Of a stretch of DNA of 64,000 nt, positions 54,334 to 63,156 are shown one piece after another. The position numbers were made by a program, and so were the translations under genes. Every line of letters begins with the position of its first letter. Position 1 is the stretch's first letter. Source of the stretch: JAUUSJ01 sp051880475 (GTDB taxonomy: Bacteria > Bacillota > Clostridia > Lachnospirales > Lachnospiraceae); contig JBJEOA010000059.1 of the NCBI GenBank assembly GCA_051880475.1, forward strand, positions 1 to 64,000, written 5' to 3'. Below the pieces are notes generated by a model. That model made no database searches and was not told the origin of the DNA. It worked only from the letters and a program-made list of their open reading frames with translations.

Positions 54334-57300
54334 TTAAAATTGTTTTTCTTCTAAAGCAAATCGTATCGTAGTTAAATCAACCTCTGCCTTTTCCTGAAAC
54401 TCTTTAAGAATTTCCAAAGCTCTTATTTTAACACGGTTAAGCAATGGCGTCTGTCGACTCTCATTAGAAATTTCTTTCTCTGCTTCTACATTTTCAGGGT
54501 AAATTCCATATTTTTCTAATTGTTCACAGACATGATTCATCGTCTGCTCCATATCACTAAAAAACTCACTTCCCCTAATTCGGATAAACCGCCATCCAAT
54601 TCTCTCTAGTATCGTCTGTCTTTCCATATCTGCACGAATCTTGGCCTCACTGCTATGATATCTCTCACCGTCACACTCGATGGCAATTTTTCTCTCTCTA
54701 TAAATTGCCACAATATCTAATCGGTAAGCCCCAACACTCCACTGCTGCTCGATATGGTATCCTCTAGCTGCCAACGCTTTCGCCACCTCCTCCTCAAAAG
54801 GAGATTCCGCCCTTTTTTCTATCTTATCCACAACTTGCAAAAAAGCTTCTGGATTTGTGGCATAATCAAGCAATGTTTTCCTGATATCTCCTGGCTTTAA
54901 ATCATTTGAGGCATCTAGCGAATTCACAACCCAAAGCTGATCTCTTGCTCGGCTTGTGGCGACATTATAGCGTTTTCTCATAGAGTCTTCCACACCATAT
55001 CCTTGCAAAGATAATGGTCCTTCCTCCTGTCTACTATCTACCATACTTAAGAAAATAACGTCTCTCTCATCTCCCTGAAAATTTGACGCATTTCCACATA
55101 AAAGTTTTCTTTTCTCAATTTCCTTAGTATCTATATGTTTAAAAATAAGAGACTGAATTTTCTTTGCCTGCAAATCCCCAAGCAGCGAAATAACCCCAAA
55201 GGTTTTTCCCTCATATTCTGGCTGTTCCATACATGCCATCAAGAGTGCCACAATATGATTTGCCTCCTCGGTATTTTCCTTTAAACGCCCATTTCTCTCT
55301 CCGTCTTCTACTCGGTAATTCACAACTGCTGGGAACAAATTAGAACTGCTCGCATCTCGAAGAGGCTTAATTTTATAATCATACGATAATTTATTGCTAA
55401 ATCCAATAATTTCTGGCACACATCGAAAATGTTCTCGAAGCATTAGAGATTGAAACGTCGTAGCCGCAATATCGTAAAGAGAAGTTTTTATATTATATAA
55501 ATGAGAATTTGGTATCACATCACTTAAATATATTTGCTCTAAATAAGTCATTTTGTCTATGTCAATCCCAATTCCCATTGGACTTACCTGCCTATCATCT
55601 CCTACAATAATGAGTTTTCTTGCCATATAGGTAATTGCAAGAGAAGAGAGATCCGATTGACTCGCCTCATCCACAATAATAACATCAAAGCGATTTACTC
55701 TAGGATCTAAGCTCTCAAGTGCCCGATTCATCGTCATAATCCAACCCGGCACAGCTTCTTGACATTTTGCCATCAGTTTTCTAGCCTTCGCCTTAAGTCT
55801 TGGTGCATTCTTTCCTGTGCCTTTTCCAATCTTTTTCACAGTCTGCTTCCAGCCTTGCAAAGCCTGCTTCATATCAATATCACATTCTGTTTTTCTCAAT
55901 AAATGATACCACGCACAAATTTCCGCATATTTTGCTGTTGCTTCCCTATATTTTTTGCTAAGCATAATACTCTCTTCTTGCAGTTCTCTAAATGGATTGT
56001 TCACAATCTCAGCAATAATTTCTGCATACTGTTTCCATTTCCATGCATCCTCAATATTACTAGGCACAATACTTTGTCCGTGGATTCCCTCTCTATCTTC
56101 AATCGCCTCTGCCCATTTTGGTGCAACTTTAGCAATCTTTGCAAGTATCTCTTCTCTTTCTTTTTTCAAACTATATTTTTCATAAATTTCCTCTAATTTT
56201 ACAAAATTTTTTGTATATTTCAAAATATCTTCTTCTTTGATTGCCTCGACAAGATTTCTACAAATCTCTGAGCCGATACGTTTTTTCTCCTGCAAAATAA
56301 ACTTATTTCTCTCAAGTTTTCTCTCCTCCTTTTGCATATCAATGCCTAATTGACATGCCTTACTTATAAAAGGAATAATATTTTTTGCGGCCGTCAAAAT
56401 TTTATTCATTTCTTCCAATTCAGAATCTAATGTCGTAATATTAAAAATCGTATCAACTGGTAAATTTGCATTCTCCATCTTTTGTACTAAATTAGAGTAA
56501 TCTGTCTCATACCAGGAAAGATAATATTCCATTTCTGGAATCCATTTACTTGCAATTCTCTCTGGCTCCAAAGTGTCAAGGGAAAAGAAATCTGGCACCT
56601 GATGCAGCATAAAGAGCTCATTCCAGTATCTCGCACACTGCTCTCTCTCTTTTTCAACCTTAATACTGTTTAAAACAATGTTACAGTCACTATCGGATTG
56701 AATTTTATTTCCATTAATCTTAATCTCATCCAAAACGATATGAAAATTCCGATTAAACAATAAATCAAGGCCTGATACCTTCCTCTTTCTTTCAAAAACT
56801 TCCCTTAATTTCTCAAGAATTGGTATATATTCCTCTTTATGGTCTTCATGTTCAAAATAAATCACCTTGCCAAACTGCTCTGCAACGAGATTCTCCGCCA
56901 AATTACATGTCGCCTTAATCTGCTCAATCAATCTCTCCCAACGCTTCTTATAAGTTGTTCCCTTTCTTCCGTCCACAGCAGCATATTTCATCCACTCCTC
57001 AATCTGACCAAATTTTTGCATCTGCTCATTTAGATCATCTAAATTTTCCTGACTTGGAAGTTCCACACAAAAACCCGCAAATTCTGTCTCAAAGCATAAT
57101 TGATTTCCTTCGTCTTTTCTCGTAATTTTCCACTCTCTTTGAATCTCTAACTCCTCTAGCTGACGCTCTATTTCCCGTCTCCTGACAAAACATTTTTCAA
57201 ACTCAACTGGAGAAATTAGCTCACTAGACCTTGGCAACTCACAGAGCAGCTCCTTTTCATCCAAATAGCTCAATTTTTCATTACTTCTATAAAGACTAGA

Positions 57301-59136
57301 TAACTCCTCAAAACTTACCGGAAATGGACTGTACATCCTGATATCTCCTGGAATATAAGATAGATCCTCTCTATGCTCCGCCACAAATTTAGCAGCTTTA
57401 GACACCTCAATTGCTTCTCCATCTAAAACAATTTCTTTATATTCCTCGTGAATCGTCTTAAATATTTTCTTTCTCACATTAGCTAAATCATCTATGACCT
57501 GCTTTCTCTCTATAGCTACTCTCTCTTTTTCTTGTTCCAGCTCAAAGGAAGTATATTTTGACATATAATCTGTAATTGCATCGATAGACTTTTCCATATC
57601 TTCATTCGAGTCATCTAATACAGACACACAAAGAGCCTCAAGTCCACTCGCCACCTTATCCTTTAAAACATTTAACGCCTTTTTTGTATGACTTGTCACC
57701 AAAATCGTCTTTCCCTGCGCAAGAAAATGTCCCATCAAATTGGCGATTGTATGAGTCTTTCCAGTTCCCGGAGGTCCCTGCACCAAAACGGCATTATAAA
57801 GTTCCATTCTTCTCGCAATTTCCAACTGTTCTTTATTTGCCTCTTTTGAAAGTAAAATATCAATACTCTCTCCCCCAACTGCGGCAAGCTGTTCTTCCAA
57901 ACTCTCCTCTTTTTTATCTGCTAAAAGAGCAATCTTTCCACCACTTACAATATCTGATAAATGAGATGGCACTTCCCTAATATCTTCCAAATTTTGGATG
58001 ATTTGTTCAACCGCCTTTCTCGTTCCATCTACTCTCTTCCTGACAATAAAAGTCGGATTCCAGTAAACAAGAAAACGATTCTCTTTTTTCCAGTTTTTAG
58101 TCTCCCCTTCCATCGAAAATAAACTCTCTGCCGAGAGCTGGTGAGAAAATCTTTGCAAAAACTGCGGCGTATTCCTCCTATCTAGAGGATGATAATCATT
58201 TTCCTCTAAATCATCTATCGACATCGAAACGGCATTCCAATTTATTGCATCCATCTCTTGGAGTGCCGTGGCATAAATTTCCGATTCCACATCTGTATCT
58301 TCGATACAAATGATATTTTCCTTGGCATAAAACACTGTTTTCACGCGACGGGTAAGAATTGGATAATTTATTTCCTTCCTTTCACTATCTCTTAAAAATC
58401 CATTTGAAATAACCATTTCCAATGTCTGTGCATCTCGCTCTAACTCAATATGCAGCTGATATAATTTTGTAAAAAATTTTCTCGTCTCGTCAATGACAAT
58501 CTGTTTTTTCACCCACTCTTCCCGCTCTCTAATCCAAGTCACATAGGAATTGACACGATTACTATTTTCCAAGAAAAATTCTATTATCTCTGTCTCTTCT
58601 TTTGCCTGCTCTTGCTTTTCTTTCTTCTTATCATTATCACTCCCACTTTTTTCATCTAAGAGAAGATCTAGCGTAATAATTCCCGTATCTTCCTCGAGTT
58701 CTTCTGGTTCCTCAAGTTCTTCCATCTTCTCTAAAATTTCTCCTGTATTTTTATTCTTCTTCATCGCCTGATAACAGGTAATTCCATTTTCAAAAGCATC
58801 CCATCCATCTAAAATCCACTCTCTAATCTCTTCGTCTGGCTCAGGACAGGGCATAAATTCTGGCTTATGCACACGAAGCAAAACTCTGTCAAAATCAATT
58901 ACATCCTCATCCATACGGTCTCGATAAAACACCTTAATATTTTCTTCATCCTTTGGAATATCAAAGAGCGAACACGACCAGTTATAATCCTTAATATTTA
59001 ATACATTTTTTTGTCTAAGAGCTGTGACATCGCGAATATATTTATATAGAGCAATTACCTTATCTAAACTGTCGCTTTTGTTTTTCTTCTGAAGTTCTTG
59101 ATTCTGGTTATATTCATCATAACTAGTTTTTTCCAT
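54334..59136 (-). CDS. Large SF1 helicase with C-terminal nuclease-fold domain
   Basis: A 1600-residue protein. Walker A (LVQGPPGTGKTHTIANLM) is near residue 460; the second core part begins only about 690 residues later with VIIVDEASQSDLSSLA, IIVGDDRQVSPMG, the motif near LREHFRCVPEIIGFSNKL and YNVATSRARDQLWVV, as in UPF1/Dna2-like AAA_11/AAA_12 helicases. The long insert is rich in coiled coil. The C-terminal 120 residues resemble a Vsr/DUF559 restriction-endonuclease fold (YRLDIVAI, IAIECDGERYH, ERIGWRFIRIRGSEFF). Start at 59136 rather than 59157. Similar helicase-nuclease proteins occur in defence islands; DNA repair is the alternative. Not linked to a second subunit here. Confidence 0.85.
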   Translation of the reverse strand: MEKTSYDEYNQNQELQKKNKSDSLDKVIALYKYIRDVTALRQKNVLNIKDYNWSCSLFDIPKDEENIKVFYRDRMDEDVIDFDRVLLRVHKPEFMPCPEPDEEIREWILDGWDAFENGITCYQAMKKNKNTGEILEKMEELEEPEELEEDTGIITLDLLLDEKSGSDNDKKKEKQEQAKEETEIIEFFLENSNRVNSYVTWIREREEWVKKQIVIDETRKFFTKLYQLHIELERDAQTLEMVISNGFLRDSERKEINYPILTRRVKTVFYAKENIICIEDTDVESEIYATALQEMDAINWNAVSMSIDDLEENDYHPLDRRNTPQFLQRFSHQLSAESLFSMEGETKNWKKENRFLVYWNPTFIVRKRVDGTRKAVEQIIQNLEDIREVPSHLSDIVSGGKIALLADKKEESLEEQLAAVGGESIDILLSKEANKEQLEIARRMELYNAVLVQGPPGTGKTHTIANLMGHFLAQGKTILVTSHTKKALNVLKDKVASGLEALCVSVLDDSNEDMEKSIDAITDYMSKYTSFELEQEKERVAIERKQVIDDLANVRKKIFKTIHEEYKEIVLDGEAIEVSKAAKFVAEHREDLSYIPGDIRMYSPFPVSFEELSSLYRSNEKLSYLDEKELLCELPRSSELISPVEFEKCFVRRREIERQLEELEIQREWKITRKDEGNQLCFETEFAGFCVELPSQENLDDLNEQMQKFGQIEEWMKYAAVDGRKGTTYKKRWERLIEQIKATCNLAENLVAEQFGKVIYFEHEDHKEEYIPILEKLREVFERKRKVSGLDLLFNRNFHIVLDEIKINGNKIQSDSDCNIVLNSIKVEKEREQCARYWNELFMLHQVPDFFSLDTLEPERIASKWIPEMEYYLSWYETDYSNLVQKMENANLPVDTIFNITTLDSELEEMNKILTAAKNIIPFISKACQLGIDMQKEERKLERNKFILQEKKRIGSEICRNLVEAIKEEDILKYTKNFVKLEEIYEKYSLKKEREEILAKIAKVAPKWAEAIEDREGIHGQSIVPSNIEDAWKWKQYAEIIAEIVNNPFRELQEESIMLSKKYREATAKYAEICAWYHLLRKTECDIDMKQALQGWKQTVKKIGKGTGKNAPRLKAKARKLMAKCQEAVPGWIMTMNRALESLDPRVNRFDVIIVDEASQSDLSSLAITYMARKLIIVGDDRQVSPMGIGIDIDKMTYLEQIYLSDVIPNSHLYNIKTSLYDIAATTFQSLMLREHFRCVPEIIGFSNKLSYDYKIKPLRDASSSNLFPAVVNYRVEDGERNGRLKENTEEANHIVALLMACMEQPEYEGKTFGVISLLGDLQAKKIQSLIFKHIDTKEIEKRKLLCGNASNFQGDERDVIFLSMVDSRQEEGPLSLQGYGVEDSMRKRYNVATSRARDQLWVVNSLDASNDLKPGDIRKTLLDYATNPEAFLQVVDKIEKRAESPFEEEVAKALAARGYHIEQQWSVGAYRLDIVAIYRERKIAIECDGERYHSSEAKIRADMERQTILERIGWRFIRIRGSEFFSDMEQTMNHVCEQLEKYGIYPENVEAEKEISNESRQTPLLNRVKIRALEILKEFQEKAEVDLTTIRFALEEKQF

Positions 59137-59344
59137 TATATATCTCCTAAAGTTCAACTACTATTTTTTTATACTTATTCTATCCTTTTCCTATTTTTCT
59201 TTCAACTATCTTTTTCAAAAACGGCACTATATTATCCATTAAACTTAAGGTTCCAATTTTCAAAAAATATGCTATAATAAAAATAAAAATAGCCATTCTT
59301 ACCGCTTAATATCGGAAAAGAATGTGGTAAAGGAGGAATTGTGT

Positions 59345-59965
59345 ATGAAATTACCAGATATAAGAGATGTCATGCTCGAATATAAGGGAATGCTGCTTTT
59401 GTATCGGTCAGCTTTAAAGCAGATGAAAACAAAACTAGAAATATTAGGAGATGAATATCAGTTTTCACATGGATCTAATCCGATGAAACAGATAAAATCG
59501 AGAATCAAGACTGAAGAAAGCATTATCCGCAAACTCCAGAGAAAAGGCAAAGATATTACTGTAGACAATATTAATCTCTATATTGAAGATATCGCTGGAA
59601 TCCGTATTCTCTGTGAATTTACGCCAGATGTCTATCGGATTGTAGATTTAATCACCTCTCAAAAGGATGTAGAAGTACTAAAAACAAAAGATTATTTTCA
59701 AGATCCAAAACCAAACGGATATAAGAGTTATCATTTATTAGTGACGATTCCCGTTTCTTTATCCGATCGAACCGTACTGACCAAAATAGAAATACAAATT
59801 CAAACTGCGATGATGGATTTCTGGTCTTCACTGGAAGAAAAAACTTACTACAAATATAATGGACAAGTTCCAGAATATATGCATAAAGATTTGAGGGAAT
59901 GCTCCAAGATGATAAGCTATCTAGACAGCAAACTTTTTCAGATTAAAGAAGAAACAGAAAAATAA
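59345..59965 (+). CDS. Small alarmone synthetase (RelQ-type GTP pyrophosphokinase)
   Basis: A 206-residue single-domain (p)ppGpp synthetase without the hydrolase, TGS or ACT domains of Rel. Seen are SNPMKQIKSRIKTEESIIRKL, cut here as NPMKQIKSRIKTEESI, DIAGIRILCEF, the substrate loop NGYKSYH and the catalytic Glu region KIEIQIQTAMMDFWSSLEEK. GGAGGAA fixes the ATG at 59345. It is monocistronic and probably produces pppGpp under envelope or other stress. Confidence 0.92.
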   Translation: MKLPDIRDVMLEYKGMLLLYRSALKQMKTKLEILGDEYQFSHGSNPMKQIKSRIKTEESIIRKLQRKGKDITVDNINLYIEDIAGIRILCEFTPDVYRIVDLITSQKDVEVLKTKDYFQDPKPNGYKSYHLLVTIPVSLSDRTVLTKIEIQIQTAMMDFWSSLEEKTYYKYNGQVPEYMHKDLRECSKMISYLDSKLFQIKEETEK

Positions 59966-60010
59966 ATAAAAAATAAAAGAAAATAAAAAAATGGAAGAAT
60001 AAAAGAATAA

Positions 60011-60056
60011 AAAAGACAGCTGTAAAATAAAATTTTATATTACAGCCGTCTTTTTT
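60011..60056. terminator. Terminator shared by the alarmone synthetase and sstT
   Basis: GACAGCTGTAA and TTACAGCCGTC with further ATAAAA/TTTTAT pairing form a long stem (about 60015-60050), flanked by A and T runs on both sides. Confidence 0.9.
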
Positions 60057-60061
60057 CATTA

Positions 60062-61285
60062 TTAAAATTTAATTTCTTTTCCTTCTTTTCTCCACTGGTG
60101 GAACTCTGCAGTAGCTGAGAGCAATACATCAGAAGAAGAATTAAGCGCAGTCTCTACAGAATCTTGTACAACACCAATAATAAATCCTACACCAACTACT
60201 TGCATGGAAATATCATCTGGAATTCCAAATAGAGAACAAGCCATCGGAATTAAAAGCAAGGAACCTCCAGCCACTCCAGATGCTCCACAAGCAGATAATG
60301 CTGACAAAACGCTCAAAATGATAGCCGTTCCAAAATCCACCTCAATCCCAAGCGTATGTGCCGCCGCCAATGCCATTACTGTAATAGTAATTGCTGCACC
60401 ATCCATATTGATGGTAGCTCCAAGCGGAATTGACACAGAATACGTATCTTTGTCAAGACCAAGCTCCTCGCAGAGTGCCATATTAATTGGAATATTCGCA
60501 GCTGAGCTTCTCGTAAAAAATGCAGTAATTGCACTTCGCTTTAAGCATTTAAATACAAGTGGAAATGGATTTTTCCCTGTCAATACATAAACCATAATCG
60601 GATTTGTCACAAGACTGATGAAAAACATACATCCGAGCAAAACTGCCAAAAGCTTTCCGTACTCGGAAAAGACAGATAATCCGCTTGTAGAAACAGTTGT
60701 ATATACAAGACCTAAAATACCAAATGGAGCAAGATTAATAATCCATGTTACCAACTGAGAGATGGCATTAGAAATATCCTCAAGTGTATTTTTTGTCGTC
60801 TCACTGGCACGTCGAAAAGCAATTCCAAGCAAAACAGCCCAAAATAAAATCGATAAATAAGTAGCATTAGATAAAGATGTAATCGGATTTGAGACAACCG
60901 TCAAAACCAGATTCTTTAAAACTTCCGCCACGCCACTTGGAGCATTCGTCTGTGTGGCTGCTTCTTTTAAAGTCAGCGTAACTGGAAATAACGTACTGGC
61001 AGCTACTGCGATAAAAGCCGCTAAAAAGGTACTAAACATGTACAAAATAATAACGGTCCGGATAATTCCTCCCTGTGTTTCCTTTGCGTGGCAAAGTGAG
61101 CTCATAACAAGAAAAAATACTAAGATTGGGGCAATTGCTTTTAACGCACCGACAAATAAATCGCCTAGTATTCCTATTCCTGTGGCGGAAGGCAGGAATA
61201 ACCCTAAAAGTACACCGCATATTAACCCCACTAAAATACGTTTTACGAGGCTAATATCCATCCATTTTTGAAATAAGTTTCCCAT
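60062..61285 (-). CDS. sstT: Sodium/serine-threonine symporter SstT
   Basis: A 407-residue dicarboxylate/amino-acid:cation symporter. FTRSSAANIPINMALCEELG and the MDGAAITITVMALAAAHTLG segments (SstT-specific) and the hairpin AFFTRSSA are clear, with eight membrane helices and two re-entrant loops. It brings in serine and threonine with sodium. Start at the second ATG (61285) for better spacing to GAGAGG. Serine and threonine would feed ilvA-type catabolism. Confidence 0.93.
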   Translation of the reverse strand: MGNLFQKWMDISLVKRILVGLICGVLLGLFLPSATGIGILGDLFVGALKAIAPILVFFLVMSSLCHAKETQGGIIRTVIILYMFSTFLAAFIAVAASTLFPVTLTLKEAATQTNAPSGVAEVLKNLVLTVVSNPITSLSNATYLSILFWAVLLGIAFRRASETTKNTLEDISNAISQLVTWIINLAPFGILGLVYTTVSTSGLSVFSEYGKLLAVLLGCMFFISLVTNPIMVYVLTGKNPFPLVFKCLKRSAITAFFTRSSAANIPINMALCEELGLDKDTYSVSIPLGATINMDGAAITITVMALAAAHTLGIEVDFGTAIILSVLSALSACGASGVAGGSLLLIPMACSLFGIPDDISMQVVGVGFIIGVVQDSVETALNSSSDVLLSATAEFHQWRKEGKEIKF

Positions 61286-61346
61286 TTTCATTTCCTCTCT
61301 CTTAAGTTTATAGTTCTAGCAATGTTTCAAAAACATCGACGTTTTT

Positions 61347-61375
61347 ATTATACCGTTACCGCCCTTTCTTTGCAA
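61347..61375 (-). promoter_or_regulatory. Promoter of sstT
   Basis: TTGCAA (61375-61370) and TATAAT (61352-61347) on the minus strand with a 17-nt spacer, about 65 nt before sstT. Confidence 0.65.
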
Positions 61376-61634
61376 GCTATCAATTCTTTTTTCTTAATTT
61401 ATTGCTATAAAATCAGAAAATTATCCAACTGCTGCAATGCAATTGCTATCTTCCAGTTCTCGTTTTTTCAGCCTGCTTAAGCTCTCCCTGCCAGATATAT
61501 TCATTGAGATCAAGCTGTCATTTCTTTTCATCTACAAAACAAAAATCCACGGAATCTCGCCCAAATGCAAGAAAACCGCAGATTTTTTACTTTATCAATT
61601 GTCAAAGACAAGTTTATATCTCTCTACAACAGCA
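61376..61634. other. Gene-free stretch between sstT and the Rpn remnant
   Basis: No supported gene here. Frames open on the plus strand (61437-61727) have no ribosome site and run opposite the Rpn remnant. The sequence may be decayed 3' flank of the Rpn gene. Confidence 0.5.
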
Positions 61635-61862
61635 TTACAGTCTAGCATAGTAATCTTGTCTATCCGTCATCGGTATTTTCAATACTTCCATCGCTTGCTC
61701 TGCTGTCAACTTGAATGTCTCCATTAAGTTTTTAATTGCTTTTATATTTGTCTCTAAAATGCCTTGTTCCATGCCTTGTCTCTCAACTAATTCACTCAAG
61801 TTACACATATTCTCCACCTCGCTCTCTATCTCGCTCGTCATTCCAATTCCAAAATCAACTAA
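61635..61862 (-). pseudogene. C-terminal remnant of an Rpn/PD-(D/E)XK-family gene
   Basis: Only the tail of a recombination-promoting nuclease-type (transposase-like) protein remains: DFGIGMTSEIESEVENMC followed by LSELVERQGMEQG and the closing LTAEQAMEVLKIP, a pattern common at the C-terminus of these multi-copy Firmicutes proteins. The nuclease core is missing. The remnant is in the same frame as the LRAT gene and starts directly after its TAG stop (61863-61865), 7 codons before the first ATG. So the LRAT operon seems to have replaced the head of the gene by recombination. A short product from the ATG at 61841 cannot be excluded. Confidence 0.7.
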
Positions 61863-63149
61863 CTACTCTGATTTAGCTTCTTCATTCAACGACAAAGCTA
61901 ATCTTTCTTCTTTTGGCAAGGCAAAAGTTACTGAAGAATTAGACATAGAAGAATTGGACATAGAAGAACTCAACTGCAACATCTGATTTTGCACTGCATC
62001 TAGCATTCCCTGTGTAATCTTTCCAGTTTGTTCTATCACTTTTTCTTTACTAGAAATAAGACCATCTATGATTCTTAACTGCCGTTGTTCAACTGCTTCA
62101 ATTTGCATATTATAATGTTTTAACTGTAATTTTCTATCATCTTGTATTTGTTGAAAATAAATTTGATATGCTGGAGAATTTTCTTCATACTGCCCCAATA
62201 TATCTAGTAATGCTGGAAGTTTTTCCCGATTATATTTCTCATTATCTTCTTTTATTTTATTTCCCACTTCATTATAAAAACTTTCAATCTCCTTAATAAT
62301 CTGAATAGAGCCTTTTTCAATAATTTGCAAACGTTTTTCGGCAACATCATTCAATCTATCTTGCATATTTATAATTATCTGTGTCATTTCAGATAGTTCC
62401 TGCAGTTTTGCCTGCTCTAAAGCAAGCTGACTCTTTGTTTCAAGTTCAAGCATTTCTAAACGAGCTTGTTTCATAAGCTCAATTCGTTCCATTTCCATAT
62501 TAGCAAGACGAATTTTTGTTTCCGATTCAATTTCTGCAATTTTTACTTTATCTGGTTCGTAGGTAGTAGTAGTGCGACCACCACCTCCACTAGAACCACC
62601 ATCAAATAAACTTTTTAAAAATCCACCAATTGCTCCAAATAATCCCATCTCTTTTTCCTCCTCATTTGGCAATTTTCCCATGAAAACTCGCTCCACTTGC
62701 TGACTACGAAACCTACCTAGTGTACATACATTTGCAAAATGCTCACAATTATTAAATACTAAATGATATTTCTTATCTCCAATACAAGAACGTGCATAAG
62801 TCACAATCTGCTCAGGAGAATATAAGTCTTTAAATTCTTCTTCTGTATACTCTTTCACTTCCAGAATACCATCCTTTAGGAAATAAAGTAAATCAGATTT
62901 TAAAACTTCACATTTTGACCAATCAAGTACACTATCATTATCTCTTCCTGTAAAATGTATTACTTCATCATCTGATACATAAATACCATGATGAGCATAT
63001 AAACCTCCAATCCGTTTTACACGAATATGATCCCCTTTTTTCGGCGTCCTATTTTCCCATATTTCCTCTGTAAAATTAGCGTTGATTAGTTGCTCTTCAA
63101 AGTCAATATTTATTATTCGAGGATCCTCTATTATCCCATTCATCATCAT
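61863..63149 (-). CDS. LRAT-domain protein with long coiled coil
   Basis: A 428-residue protein in two parts. Residues about 36-150 form an LRAT-like (NlpC/P60-superfamily, permuted papain) domain: GDHIRV, His54 in AHHGIYV, His65 in VIHFTG and Cys135 in NNCEHFAN, the expected triad. Such domains act as thiol acyltransferases or hydrolases. From residue 168 (MGLFGAIGGFLKSLF, hydrophobic, then GGSSGGGG) a long charged coiled coil runs to the end, closing with repeated MSNSS. GAGGAGG stands 8 nt before Met168, so a second product lacking LRAT is likely. It is 7 nt after the next gene. Function unknown; a defence or membrane-lipid role is possible. Confidence 0.75.
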   Translation of the reverse strand: MMMNGIIEDPRIINIDFEEQLINANFTEEIWENRTPKKGDHIRVKRIGGLYAHHGIYVSDDEVIHFTGRDNDSVLDWSKCEVLKSDLLYFLKDGILEVKEYTEEEFKDLYSPEQIVTYARSCIGDKKYHLVFNNCEHFANVCTLGRFRSQQVERVFMGKLPNEEEKEMGLFGAIGGFLKSLFDGGSSGGGGRTTTTYEPDKVKIAEIESETKIRLANMEMERIELMKQARLEMLELETKSQLALEQAKLQELSEMTQIIINMQDRLNDVAEKRLQIIEKGSIQIIKEIESFYNEVGNKIKEDNEKYNREKLPALLDILGQYEENSPAYQIYFQQIQDDRKLQLKHYNMQIEAVEQRQLRIIDGLISSKEKVIEQTGKITQGMLDAVQNQMLQLSSSMSNSSMSNSSVTFALPKEERLALSLNEEAKSE

Positions 63150-63156
63150 TTTCCCT

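Noticed and set aside
61437..61727. 96-codon plus-strand open frame
   Set aside because: No ribosome site, no recognisable protein and it runs against the Rpn remnant.
61900..61980. Tandem GAAGAATTGGACATA-type repeat
   Set aside because: It is the low-complexity MSNSS repeat at the end of the LRAT/coiled-coil protein, not a CRISPR or independent repeat.
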